Origin: Bacteroides cellulosilyticus DSM 14838
GTDB taxonomy: Bacteria > Bacteroidota > Bacteroidia > Bacteroidales > Bacteroidaceae
NCBI RefSeq assembly: GCF_000158035.1
Contig: NZ_EQ973495.1
Coordinates: 621,851 to 656,872, forward strand
Length of the DNA stretch: 35,022 nucleotides
Direction: 5' to 3'
Shown here piece by piece: positions 8,524-16,086 of this stretch. A program made the position numbers and the translations under genes. Each line of letters starts with the position of its first letter. The first letter of the stretch is position 1. The notes below the pieces were generated by a model that was not told where the DNA came from, did no database searches, and was given only the letters and a program-made list of their open reading frames with translations.

Positions 8524-9135
8524 ATGAGTACTTATTATGACCTTTACGAAACACCGGACCCCAGTGGCGAAGGTAAGAAGAAACCACTCCATGCACGCGT
8601 CCGCTCCAAAGGCACTATCACTGCAAAGGAGTTTCAGGAGCGGTTAATGAAAGAACAGCACATGCCACACGCCATGGTCGTGGGAATTATGCAAGCCATC
8701 AGCAATGCACTGGGCGACTGGCTCGCCGAAGGTTACAATGTAGAACTGGATGAACTGGGATTTTTCAGTACTACACTGAAATGTACGCGTCCTGCCATAC
8801 AGAAAAAGGACATACGTGCTGAATCCGTACGCTTTGAAACGGTAAAATTCCGCCCCAGCAAAGCCTTCAAAAAGTACGTGAGACATCAAATGGAACTGGA
8901 GAGAATAGACAAAAAAGCCTCGGCAAAGAAACCGGCAGTTGCCAAAAAAGATAGAAGACAGATGATGCTGACCTTTCTGGAAGCAAATGTCTGCATCACA
9001 CGCGCCGAATATGCCCGACTCACGCGCGTAACGGACAGATGCGCCAGCTCTGATTTACAGGAATTTCTGACAGAAGGTATTATCCGCAAGCGAGGTGGAG
9101 GGCGTTCAGTGGTTTATATAAAACATCAGGTATAG
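8524..9135 (+). CDS. HU/IHF-like DNA-binding protein fused to C-terminal winged helix
   Basis: 203 residues from ATG 8524; an upstream in-frame TTG at 8482 would add MFLRKQKPLKNNVY and is less likely. Residues about 1-120 resemble the Bacteroidota HU-related domain, with KGTITAKEFQERL, a helical MVVGIMQAISNALGDWLAEG, then VELDELGFFSTTLK and VRFETVKFRPSKAF. A basic Lys/Ala linker (132-144) follows. Residues 145-203 read as a winged helix-turn-helix: FLEANVCITRAEYARLTRVT, ASSDLQEFLTEGIIRKRGGG, RSVVYIK. Ordinary HU is about 90 residues and ends after the HU fold. It is probably a nucleoid-type or local transcription factor. The 3' end overlaps the convergent AraC gene by 10 bases. The 22-bp repeats upstream may be its own targets. 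Confidence 0.8.
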   Translation: MSTYYDLYETPDPSGEGKKKPLHARVRSKGTITAKEFQERLMKEQHMPHAMVVGIMQAISNALGDWLAEGYNVELDELGFFSTTLKCTRPAIQKKDIRAESVRFETVKFRPSKAFKKYVRHQMELERIDKKASAKKPAVAKKDRRQMMLTFLEANVCITRAEYARLTRVTDRCASSDLQEFLTEGIIRKRGGGRSVVYIKHQV

Positions 9136-10049
9136 TGTATCGCTTTCCGTAAGGCATCTGCTCTGTATCGGGCAGGTGCCATACCTGTATTTCTTTTAAA
9201 AAACTTCCCAAATGTAGATTGATCCGGAAAATTCAGTTCAATAGCTACCTGACTGACATTCATATCCGGTCGGCGCAACAGGAGTTTTGCTTCTGTCACC
9301 ACGGCATTTGTGATCCATTTCAGTGCCGATTGCCCGTCACACTCCCGTATTATCTTCGACAGATAATCCGGAGTAACACACAATTCCTGCGCATAAAATC
9401 CGACATCACGATGTTTACGGCAATTTCCCAAAAGCAATTCGTGGAAACGCTGCCGAATTATTTCATTACGCGAAAATGAGATTTCTCTTTCTCCATATTT
9501 CTTCCAACGGCTATTGGTTATATCGAGCAATAGATTTATCACCTCATTTTTAATTACAGTGGCCCGATACAGATGATCCGAGTCCGCTATATACTTCTTT
9601 ATACGTTCTATCCGATTCAGCACAATTGCACATTCATCATCGGTCAAACTCTGTTCTGGATATAGACGTTTTAAGTTTCCTGCTTCCGGCAAACGTATGC
9701 TGGAAGTTAATGACATGATTTCCTGCTTCAGTTCCGGTGAAAACAAAAGCAAGTATCCTCTGAAACCGGGAGTATACGATACATTTCCTATTATATTATC
9801 AGCCAGTAGCTGCATCACGGTACTTCTTTTAAGAGTATAAGGCAGATAATCCACTTCAATTTGCATTTCACCTGACACGACCAATATTAAAGAGGAGGCT
9901 TCAAGCTGCATGGGATACCTCCCAACCTTATCTTCTTTTGTCACCGAATCGTCCAAGTAGATAACCACCAACTGCTCCTGAAAGGAGGATTGAGGATTCA
10001 TTCTTTCAAGATAATCCTGAAAACTTAAATCAAGTACTGTATCTTTCAT
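9126..10049 (-). CDS. AraC-family transcriptional regulator
   Basis: 307 residues. The N-terminal half is a cupin-like sensing domain (SLILVVSGEMQIEVDYLPYT, a run of beta strands), followed by a helical linker. The C-terminal ~100 residues hold the two AraC helix-turn-helix units: HRDVGFYAQELCVTPDYLSK and VSQVAIELNFPDQSTFGKFF followed by KRNTGMAPARYR. ATG at 10049 is chosen over a GTG one codon upstream. It is divergent from the aldo-keto reductase gene with 166 bases between starts, so it probably controls that gene and itself. Its -7 element (reverse complement of 10081-10089, TAAATTTGC) lies between two copies of ATGACTAATT. The inducer is unknown. Confidence 0.9.
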   Translation of the reverse strand: MKDTVLDLSFQDYLERMNPQSSFQEQLVVIYLDDSVTKEDKVGRYPMQLEASSLILVVSGEMQIEVDYLPYTLKRSTVMQLLADNIIGNVSYTPGFRGYLLLFSPELKQEIMSLTSSIRLPEAGNLKRLYPEQSLTDDECAIVLNRIERIKKYIADSDHLYRATVIKNEVINLLLDITNSRWKKYGEREISFSRNEIIRQRFHELLLGNCRKHRDVGFYAQELCVTPDYLSKIIRECDGQSALKWITNAVVTEAKLLLRRPDMNVSQVAIELNFPDQSTFGKFFKRNTGMAPARYRADALRKAIHYT

Positions 10050-10063
10050 CACAATTCTGATAA

Positions 10064-10185
10064 ATGACTAATTTTAAAATGCAAATTTAATAATTATTCT
10101 TATTATAAACAGATACGTTTCGGATTATGACTAATTATAGTAGTAAAATGACCTTGTCAATTCATCTATTCTGTCCGACCTTTGC
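10064..10185. promoter_or_regulatory. Divergent control region with 10-bp direct repeats 63 bp apart
   Basis: ATGACTAATT occurs at 10064-10073 and 10127-10136. The start-to-start distance of 63 bp is six helical turns. The minus-strand -7 element TAAATTTGC (10081-10089) for the regulator lies between the copies. The plus-strand promoter for the reductase reads CTTG (10153-10156), a 20-base spacer and GACCTTTGC (10177-10185), one base off the -7 consensus. The right copy ends 16 bases upstream of the reductase -33, a usual place for an AraC-type activator. Confidence 0.6.
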
Positions 10186-10215
10186 GTCACAGAAAAAACT
10201 TAATATTTAAGGAAT

Positions 10216-11202
10216 ATGGAATATTTAAACTTATCGAAAGAGAAAACAAGCAACTTCATGCTTTCGCGCATAGGCTTGGGAAGTATGAGAATGGGAGACG
10301 TAAGTGAAGGTATCAACACGATACATACAGCTTTGGATGGAGGAGTTAATTTCCTGAATACCGCAGACTTCTACGGAAACGGACAAAGTGAAATGCTGAT
10401 AAAAGAGGCATTAAAGACCCGCAAGCGGGAAGATGTCTTTATCTCTGTAAAGTTTGGAGCCATGCAGGGTGTGGATGGCAGAATGTACGGAATGGATGCC
10501 CGCCCGGAAGCTGTGGAAAACTACCTGCGCTATACACTAAGCCGTTTAGGTACTGACTATGTGGATTTATACCAACCCGCCCGCATCAATCCACATATAC
10601 CCGTAGAAGACACCATCGGCGCTATATCCGATCTGGCTACAAAAGGATATGTGAAAAATATAGGAATCTCCGAAGTGAATGGAGAGATACTTCGCAGAGC
10701 AAATGCAGTACACCCGATCAGTCTGGTCGAAGTAAGATATTCGTTGGCAGACCGGCATATAGAAGATGACCTTTTACCGACAGCAAGAGAATTAGGTGTC
10801 GGCATTGTAGCCTTCGGCGTACTCCTTTCGGGACTGATTGGCGGAAGTTCACAAGAAGAAAAATTAAAATCTATCGGTCAGAGAATTTCTCCAGAAGCAT
10901 TGGCAACAATGAAAGCAAATCTTGCCCGCACCGATGCACTGAAACAGATTGCAGTTGAAAAAGGAGCTACCCTGGCACAACTTGCCATAGCCTGGGTGTT
11001 GGCGCAAGGTGAAGATATCATAGCACTGGTAGGTTCAAGAACAGCCTCACAAATCAAAGACACGATTCAAGCATTAAATGTGAAACTAACGAAAGAGGAT
11101 CTGGGCAGAATAGACCGGATTATGCCGAAAGAAGAGGCTACCAGTTCATACATGTTGGATGTGGATATCGATTCCAAAGGATTATTCCATGCCAAACAGT
11201 AG
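10216..11202 (+). CDS. Aldo/keto reductase family protein with atypical tetrad
   Basis: 328 residues, the full (beta/alpha)8 length. Family motifs: IGLGSMRMGD near the start, NFLNTADFYGNGQSEMLIKE, ISVKFGAMQG, RYTLSRLGTDYVDLYQPARI, GYVKNIGISEVNGE and a C-terminal ALVGSRTASQIKDT. Of the usual catalytic tetrad, Tyr53 (DFYGNG) and Lys79 (ISVKF) are present. The Asp position is Asn48 (NTADFYG), and the His position reads PAR (121-123) rather than HR. The PAR form is, as I recall, common in one subfamily, but Asn48 is less usual. Activity as a conventional carbonyl reductase is therefore uncertain. It is divergent from the AraC regulator, which likely controls it, and ends 6 bases from the convergent nadD. 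Confidence 0.9.
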   Translation: MEYLNLSKEKTSNFMLSRIGLGSMRMGDVSEGINTIHTALDGGVNFLNTADFYGNGQSEMLIKEALKTRKREDVFISVKFGAMQGVDGRMYGMDARPEAVENYLRYTLSRLGTDYVDLYQPARINPHIPVEDTIGAISDLATKGYVKNIGISEVNGEILRRANAVHPISLVEVRYSLADRHIEDDLLPTARELGVGIVAFGVLLSGLIGGSSQEEKLKSIGQRISPEALATMKANLARTDALKQIAVEKGATLAQLAIAWVLAQGEDIIALVGSRTASQIKDTIQALNVKLTKEDLGRIDRIMPKEEATSSYMLDVDIDSKGLFHAKQ

Positions 11203-11208
11203 CATTAT

Positions 11209-11778
11209 TTAGCGAGGAAACTCAGATGAGAGTGCCTCGTAAACCGCCGGATGGAGGAAGTAACGAACATCTTTCCCTTCCTCCATCGCCCGGCGAATAA
11301 AGGTAGAACTGATTTCAAAAGTAGGCGAAGAAGCTACTTTTACATTCTCCGAAAGGGAATCGGAAGAAACCGGATAACCAGGACGGGGATATACAAGAAT
11401 ATGATTTTCGGCAAGAATACGTTCCGACTGATACCAGCGGGGAAAAAGCGCCCAGTTGTCCGAACCGATAATCAAATGAAATTCCCGGTCGGGATAGGTT
11501 TCTTTCAGTTTATCCAGCGTATGGATGGTATAGGACGGACGGGGCAGATTAAACTCAATATCAGAAGCTTTAAACTTAGGATACCCCGCAATGGCAAGTT
11601 GAGCCAACTTCAAACGGAAGGTATCATCCATCAATTCATCTTCTTCCTTCAACGGATTATGCGGGGTTACGAGAAACCACACTTCATCCAGCCCTTCATA
11701 TTCGCAAAGATAATTGGCAAGGGCAAGATGTCCGATGTGAACCGGATTGAAGGAGCCGCTGAAGATACCCGTTTTCAT
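11209..11778 (-). CDS. nadD: Nicotinate-nucleotide adenylyltransferase
   Basis: Transfers AMP from ATP to nicotinate mononucleotide, making deamido-NAD in NAD biosynthesis. 189 residues from the ATG at 11776-11778. A longer open frame upstream exists, but the conserved protein starts [20 protein letters not shown]. The nucleotidyltransferase signature is [10 protein letters not shown] at 8-17, and ISSTFIRR at 156-163 is the second signature (SxTxxR). [14 protein letters not shown] is the substrate-side segment. Its start overlaps the stop of the small membrane protein gene by ATGA, so the two are translationally coupled in a gmk-orf-nadD run. The product acts in the cytoplasm. Confidence 0.95.
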   Translation of the reverse strand: MKTGIFSGSFNPVHIGHLALANYLCEYEGLDEVWFLVTPHNPLKEEDELMDDTFRLKLAQLAIAGYPKFKASDIEFNLPRPSYTIHTLDKLKETYPDREFHLIIGSDNWALFPRWYQSERILAENHILVYPRPGYPVSSDSLSENVKVASSPTFEISSTFIRRAMEEGKDVRYFLHPAVYEALSSEFPR

Positions 11779-11978
11779 TCTTTTGTTTTCATACGTTTCC
11801 AGCAAGTATAAACATTGATGCAACTTGAAAGCAATACCAATGTCATACCAAGAACTATTGTCCATTGGCTATAATACAACGCCATCAGACCTGACACCAA
11901 AGATATAAGTGCCAGGAGTGTGTTGAGAATCAACAATGACTTGTTCTGTTTAGGAGAAACAGGTTTCGGCTGATACAT
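11775..11978 (-). CDS. Small two-helix membrane protein between gmk and nadD
   Basis: 67 residues with hydrophobic segments at about 13-35 and 39-59 and basic ends ([10 protein letters not shown] at the start, WKRMKTKE at the end), giving a cytoplasmic-in/cytoplasmic-out-and-back hairpin. It starts 11 bases after gmk stops, and its stop overlaps the nadD start codon (ATGA at 11778-11775), so it lies firmly inside the operon. No function was recognised. A second small two-helix protein in the window overlaps the maeB stop in the same manner but shows no clear sequence likeness. Confidence 0.75.
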   Translation of the reverse strand: MYQPKPVSPKQNKSLLILNTLLALISLVSGLMALYYSQWTIVLGMTLVLLSSCINVYTCWKRMKTKE

Positions 11979-11989
11979 GACAGACCTTA

Positions 11990-12556
11990 TTATTTCGATA
12001 AAAACTCTGTAATTACCTGCAAAGCTTCTGCCTTAGCCTGCTCCAAGTCATCATTTACAATGACCTTATCGAATTTAGGGGCAAACGTCAGTTCATATTC
12101 CGCCTTAGCTACGCGGGCTTCTATCACTTCGGGAGCATCCGTTCCACGTCCTACCAGACGTTTACGAAGTTCCTCTACCGAAGGAGGCTGAATGAACACC
12201 GACAGAGCACGGTCGCCATAAAACTTCTTTATATTGCAGCCACCTACAACGTCCACATCAAAAACCACATTTTGTCCGGCAGCCAACTGAGCTTCTACCT
12301 GAGACTTCAATGTACCGTAGTAACGGTCTTTATACACTTCTTCATATTCTAGAAACTCGTCATTGGCAATGCGGGTACGGAATTCTTCGGGAGAAAGAAA
12401 GAAGTACTCCACTCCATGCTGTTCTGTTCCGCGTGGCGGACGACTGGTAGCAGAACAAGAAAAAGCCAGATTCAGGTTCTGCCCCAATAAATAGTTGATA
12501 ATGGTTGATTTCCCTGACCCGGAAGGGGCTGAGAATATAATAAGTTTAGCCAACAT
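11990..12556 (-). CDS. gmk: Guanylate kinase
   Basis: ATP-dependent phosphorylation of GMP to GDP. 188 residues, normal bacterial length. The P-loop APSGSGKST is at 10-18. The GMP-binding segment reads SATSRPPRGTEQHGVEYFFL followed by EYEEVYKDRYYGT. NVVFDVDVVGGCNIKKFYGD and the lid region RKRLVGRGTDAPEVIEARV complete the fold. It sits downstream of yicC, a linkage seen in many bacteria, but the two are separated here by 177 bases filled with a heptamer repeat array. It is upstream of the small membrane protein and nadD. Confidence 0.96.
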   Translation of the reverse strand: MLAKLIIFSAPSGSGKSTIINYLLGQNLNLAFSCSATSRPPRGTEQHGVEYFFLSPEEFRTRIANDEFLEYEEVYKDRYYGTLKSQVEAQLAAGQNVVFDVDVVGGCNIKKFYGDRALSVFIQPPSVEELRKRLVGRGTDAPEVIEARVAKAEYELTFAPKFDKVIVNDDLEQAKAEALQVITEFLSK

Positions 12557-12562
12557 AACATT

Positions 12563-12728
12563 TACAATTTAGCAAAGTACAATGTACAATTTAGTAAATT
12601 ACAATAATACAAATTAAAGGAAAAACTTGATGAGAGGTACAATTTAGCAAAGTACAATCTAAAGAAAAGCACAATCCGGCGCACACCTCAATACGGCAAA
12701 TTGTACATTGTAAATTGTACATTGCAAA
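12563..12728. repeat. Heptamer word array, TACAATT forward then AATTGTA inverted
   Basis: Left part: TACAATT 12563, TAGCAAA 12570, one extra base, TACAATG 12578, TACAATT 12585, TAGTAAA 12592, one base, TACAATA 12600, then TACAAAT 12608. A second block at 12638 repeats TACAATT-TAGCAAA-G-TACAATC. Right part: AATTGTA 12699, CATTGTA 12706, AATTGTA 12713, CATTGCA 12720, in perfect 7-base phase and reverse complementary to the left words. The array fills most of the yicC-gmk gap and could fold into a long hairpin. Confidence 0.8.
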
Positions 12729-12733
12729 TGTCT

Positions 12734-13612
12734 CTACATCACGTTCAATACCTGTTCTTTGATTTGTTCCAGCTCATCCTTCATCTGCACTACAATCTTC
12801 TGCATCTCAGCATGATTGGACTTGCTTCCCAACGTATTGATTTCACGTCCCATTTCCTGAGCTATGAAACCCAACTTCTTACCTTGCCCACTTCCATCCT
12901 CCATAGTATTAATGAAGTATTTCAAGTGGTTGCTCAGACGTTGTTTTTCTTCGTTGATATCCAGTTTCTCAATGTAATAGATGAGTTCCTGCTCCAGACG
13001 GTTCTTGTCATAGTCCACGCTGATGGTCTTTTCCAAAGCATCCGTGATGCGTTCTTTGATTTTCTCTACACGCTCTTTTTCGTACGGATCAACAGAAGTC
13101 AGCAACTTGGCAATATTAGAAATCTTTTCGCGGAACTTCTTCTCTAAAGCCGCGCCTTCCTGGATACGGAAATCAACCAGATTTTGGATAGCTTGAAGCA
13201 CAGTGGCATGAACAGCTTTCCATTCTTCCTCGCTCAGTTCCTGAATATCGTTCTTTGTCATCACGTCCGGCATGCGGAGCAAAGTAGAGAACCAGTCTTC
13301 GGGTGCAGGGATACCGGTAGTTTCGGAGATAGTGCGAATTCGTTCGTAATACGCCACTACCACATCCTGATTAATGGGAGTAATAAGTTCACAGGCATCT
13401 TTTTTATCAATCCACAGACTGAAATCCACTTTACCACGTTCCAGTGCCTTAGCAATTTCGTTACGGATTTCTATTTCTTTTTCCCGGTAGAGGGGAGCGA
13501 TGCGGGTTGACAGATCCATCGCTTTACTATTGAGCGATTTGATTTCTACATTGATTTTCTTATCGGACAGTTCAGCGGTCGCTTTACCGTATCCGGTCAT
13601 GGATTGTATCAT
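12734..13612 (-). CDS. yicC: YicC family protein (probable endoribonuclease)
   Basis: 292 residues, full family length. The N-terminal signature MIQSMTGYGKATAEL and VEIKSLNSKAMDLSTRI is diagnostic of YicC/YloC; the C-terminal half ends with the conserved HLKYFINTMEDGSGQGKKLG, FIAQEMGREINTLGSKSNHA segment. Members are reported to be RNases or RNase-associated factors that act on small RNAs in enterobacteria; its target here is unknown. A minus-strand -7 element TAATTTTGC (reverse complement of 13631-13639) with TTTC 19 bases upstream probably drives yicC separately from the DUF3137 gene 82 bases upstream. Confidence 0.93.
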   Translation of the reverse strand: MIQSMTGYGKATAELSDKKINVEIKSLNSKAMDLSTRIAPLYREKEIEIRNEIAKALERGKVDFSLWIDKKDACELITPINQDVVVAYYERIRTISETTGIPAPEDWFSTLLRMPDVMTKNDIQELSEEEWKAVHATVLQAIQNLVDFRIQEGAALEKKFREKISNIAKLLTSVDPYEKERVEKIKERITDALEKTISVDYDKNRLEQELIYYIEKLDINEEKQRLSNHLKYFINTMEDGSGQGKKLGFIAQEMGREINTLGSKSNHAEMQKIVVQMKDELEQIKEQVLNVM

Positions 13613-13630
13613 AAGATTCTTTAGTTTTCC

Positions 13631-13639
13631 GCAAAATTA
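13631..13639 (-). promoter_or_regulatory. -7 element for yicC
   Basis: The reverse complement reads TAATTTTGC, matching TAnnTTTG, with TTTC (reverse complement of 13659-13662) after a 19-base spacer as a three-of-four -33 box. It is 18 bases before the yicC ATG. Confidence 0.55.
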
Positions 13640-13694
13640 CATGAATATTTTCATTAGTGAAAATTATTCAAGAAATAAGTGATGTATTTATCGC

Positions 13695-14624
13695 TTACTC
13701 TTTACTCCAAATACGTGTGTTCAAGTTTAGTTCATCTACAATATCCAGTAAGGATTGGAGCACTGCAAAGTCCGATTTAAGGATACTCATATCACTCAAA
13801 GAACTCCACACATCTGCTTCAAACCGGTTCTTTGAATCCGGAATGGCGACCAGAATCGTAGAATTCCGGAAACTGATGGTAATTCCTTTCTTAAAATTGC
13901 TGTCCAACTTCAACATTCTTTCCATCATGGAAGGGGTAATCAGATAGCGGGCTTCAATCTGGTTCGTGGAAAAGACATCAAAGACTTTTTCAAAATCGGG
14001 ATTTTCCATTTTCACTCTTGAAGCTCCCATCTTAATTTTGAAAAAGCTGTCCCGCAAAACGGTCGTTTCTCCCTGAAATTCTTTATGAAAGTCAGCAATG
14101 AAAAGAAATCCTTTGAAAATATCTTCCCAATAATACTGCACTCCATTCTTGGTAGAACGAGCTCTGCGCTCTTCAGCATGTACCTCGGAACAGATAAAGC
14201 TGGTTTTATCCAGACATCCTTCTATCAAATCTTCGGCATGATAACGGTCGGGAGAAGTAAACAGTCCGCTATTTCTAAAAAGATCCTCACTCACTCCATT
14301 ATTCGGAGAATAAGTCGCATTCGGACAAAAGGCATGGATTATTTCATCTACCACTTCTTCTTTATAAAAAGAGGAGAATATTTTCGACTTATTATTGATA
14401 CAAGTAATAAAGATGATTACAGAAATAACAACAATAACTATCGGACCAAAGATCCCTTCCAATTTAAGTATCAACAAAGCGATCACTCCTACTACCAGAA
14501 AAATAGCAGCATAAATCAAACCCTCCGAACGCCCTTTCCTCAGGAGTTCCTTACGTTTATTTTCCAGAACTTGCAATGTGGGGGCCAGCTTCTGCGCCAG
14601 AGAGTCAAAATCTACATAATCCAT
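13695..14624 (-). CDS. DUF3137-like membrane protein, partner of LemA
   Basis: 309 residues. A short cytoplasmic N-terminal helix (QKLAPTLQVLENKRKELLRK) precedes two adjacent transmembrane segments at about 35-54 and 58-76; the rest is a soluble domain with FKGFLFIADFHKEFQGETTV, and near the end GITISFRNSTILVAIPDSKN. The layout and the position directly after lemA (11 bases) match the DUF3137 family, which commonly neighbours lemA. Function is unknown. It is probably co-transcribed with lemA. Confidence 0.8.
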   Translation of the reverse strand: MDYVDFDSLAQKLAPTLQVLENKRKELLRKGRSEGLIYAAIFLVVGVIALLILKLEGIFGPIVIVVISVIIFITCINNKSKIFSSFYKEEVVDEIIHAFCPNATYSPNNGVSEDLFRNSGLFTSPDRYHAEDLIEGCLDKTSFICSEVHAEERRARSTKNGVQYYWEDIFKGFLFIADFHKEFQGETTVLRDSFFKIKMGASRVKMENPDFEKVFDVFSTNQIEARYLITPSMMERMLKLDSNFKKGITISFRNSTILVAIPDSKNRFEADVWSSLSDMSILKSDFAVLQSLLDIVDELNLNTRIWSKE

Positions 14625-14635
14625 TGCCGGCTATT

Positions 14636-15187
14636 TTATGAATTAAATAAGTTCTTTACATCCGGAGTTGCACGTTCTGCTTCCGGAATTGTCAGCACCG
14701 CTTTTCTTGTAAAGCCAAACATACCTGCCAACAGATTTGTAGGGAAAGTCTGGACGGCATTATTGTAATCGGTTACAGAAGCATTGTAAGTGCGGCGGGC
14801 AGCAGCCAATTGTTCTTCCGTTTCATTGAGCGAACGCTGCAATTGCAGGAAATTTTCAGAAGCTTTTAGTTCGGGATAGTTCTCCGCCACTGCAAAGAAT
14901 TGAGTACGCACTTTAGAAAACATTTTGTCAAAGTCCGCCTTTTCGCTGTCATTAAGAGAAGTATAAGTCTTGTTGCGCATTTCCGTTATTGCAGCAAATG
15001 TATCAGCTTCATGCTTGGCATATTGCTGAACGGTTGCAACCAGATTGGGGATCAAATCGAAGCGGCGTTTCAACATGACATCGATAGTGGAAAAAGCATT
15101 TTCTATCTGATTTCTCTTTCTCACCAATGAGTTGTACATCGAAATCACCACCAAAATAAAAAGTACAATAATAATAGCTACGATCAT
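14636..15187 (-). CDS. lemA: LemA family protein
   Basis: 183 residues with an N-terminal membrane anchor (MIVAIIIVLFILVVISMYNS) and an all-helical body. Signature: SLVRKRNQIENAFSTIDVML followed by KRRFDLIPNLVATVQQYAKH, then SENFLQLQRSLNETEEQLAA and ARRTYNASVTDYNNAVQTFP. LemA proteins are inner-membrane helical proteins of unclear biochemical role. The gene leads a two-gene unit with the DUF3137 protein and has its own promoter upstream. Confidence 0.95.
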   Translation of the reverse strand: MIVAIIIVLFILVVISMYNSLVRKRNQIENAFSTIDVMLKRRFDLIPNLVATVQQYAKHEADTFAAITEMRNKTYTSLNDSEKADFDKMFSKVRTQFFAVAENYPELKASENFLQLQRSLNETEEQLAAARRTYNASVTDYNNAVQTFPTNLLAGMFGFTRKAVLTIPEAERATPDVKNLFNS

Positions 15188-15263
15188 AATTACAGATACA
15201 ACGACCTCCTTGTGCCGGTTATTTTATGTTAACGAATTCAGTATTTATTCCTAAAATCAGATA

Positions 15264-15295
15264 GCAAAGATAGAAATAATCTAAAAACCTGCCAA
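15264..15295 (-). promoter_or_regulatory. Promoter for lemA unit
   Basis: The minus strand reads TTGG (reverse complement of 15292-15295), a 19-base spacer and TATCTTTGC (reverse complement of 15264-15272). The -7 matches exactly and the -33 matches three of four. Its transcript would start near 15257, about 70 bases before the lemA ATG. Confidence 0.7.
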
Positions 15296-15334
15296 TAATG
15301 CCGTAAGAAAGATACCGAACCCTTTTTGGATTCG

Positions 15335-15367
15335 CTTGTGTATCTGAAAATAAACCTGTAAATTTGC
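15335..15367 (+). promoter_or_regulatory. Promoter for the tsaB-to-rseP gene run
   Basis: CTTG at 15335-15338, a 20-base spacer, then TAAATTTGC at 15359-15367 (exact TAnnTTTG). The transcript would start near 15374, giving a short leader to the tsaB ATG at 15391. Confidence 0.7.
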
Positions 15368-15390
15368 CACAATTAAACTAACAAAAGACT

Positions 15391-16083
15391 ATGTCGTGTA
15401 TCTTGCATATTGAAACGTCCACCTCGGCATGCTCCGTTGCTGTGAGTGAAGATGGACAAAATGTATTTAACAAAGAAGATCTGAACGGCCCGTCTCATGC
15501 CGCTCTGCTAGGAGTATTTATAGACGAAGCTCTGTCGTTTGCCGACAGTCATGCCATGCCGATTGATGCAGTAGCGGTGAGTTGTGGACCGGGTTCTTAC
15601 ACTGGGCTACGTATCGGTGTATCTATGGCGAAAGGAGTTTGCTACGGACGTAATATTCCGCTGATCGGTCTTCCGACATTGAAGGTACAATGCGTGCCAG
15701 TATTGCTTTATCATGATGAATTGCCCGAAGACGCATTGCTATGCCCAATGATTGATGCACGCCGCATGGAGGTATATGCTGCTATCTACGACCGTGCCCT
15801 GAAGCCTGTGCGCGACATAGCCGCTGACATTGTAGACGAAAACTCTTATACGGAATTTCTGGATCAACATCCCGTCTATTTCTTTGGAGACGGGGCAGCC
15901 AAGTGCAAAGATAAAATAACTCATCCCAATGCGCACTTCATTGACGATATTCGTCCATTGGCAAAAATGATGTTCCCACTTGCTGAAAAAGCAATAGCCG
16001 AAAACGACTTTAAGGATGTAGCTTATTTTGAACCATTCTACCTGAAAGAGTTTGTAGCTTCCCAACCGAAAAAACTTTTATAA
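15391..16083 (+). CDS. tsaB: tRNA threonylcarbamoyladenosine biosynthesis protein TsaB
   Basis: Non-catalytic ASKHA-fold partner of TsaD in making the t6A base next to the anticodon of ANN-decoding tRNAs. 230 residues, normal length. Signatures: MSCILHIETSTSACSVAVSE at the start, SHAALLGVFIDEAL, and CGPGSYTGLRIGVSMAKG at 65-82. The C-terminal half is divergent, as usual. It is first in a head-to-tail run; DUF4290 starts 3 bases after its stop, so the two are certainly co-transcribed. Confidence 0.93.
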   Translation: MSCILHIETSTSACSVAVSEDGQNVFNKEDLNGPSHAALLGVFIDEALSFADSHAMPIDAVAVSCGPGSYTGLRIGVSMAKGVCYGRNIPLIGLPTLKVQCVPVLLYHDELPEDALLCPMIDARRMEVYAAIYDRALKPVRDIAADIVDENSYTEFLDQHPVYFFGDGAAKCKDKITHPNAHFIDDIRPLAKMMFPLAEKAIAENDFKDVAYFEPFYLKEFVASQPKKLL

Positions 16084-16086
16084 TAT

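Noticed and set aside
11251..11811. Plus-strand open frame of 186 codons opposite nadD
   Set aside because: nadD on the minus strand has both nucleotidyltransferase signatures; this frame is basic and motif-free.
11779..11865. 29-residue N-terminal extension of nadD
   Set aside because: It overlaps the small membrane protein gene, and the conserved NadD starts [14 protein letters not shown] at 11778.
12557..12733. Insertion-sequence remnant or MITE in the yicC-gmk gap
   Set aside because: There is inverted symmetry, but no target-site duplication or transposase remnant, and the repeat is built of 7-base words.
14085..14768. Plus-strand open frame of 227 codons across the DUF3137-lemA junction
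   Set aside because: It is antisense to two well-supported minus-strand genes and has no conserved motif.
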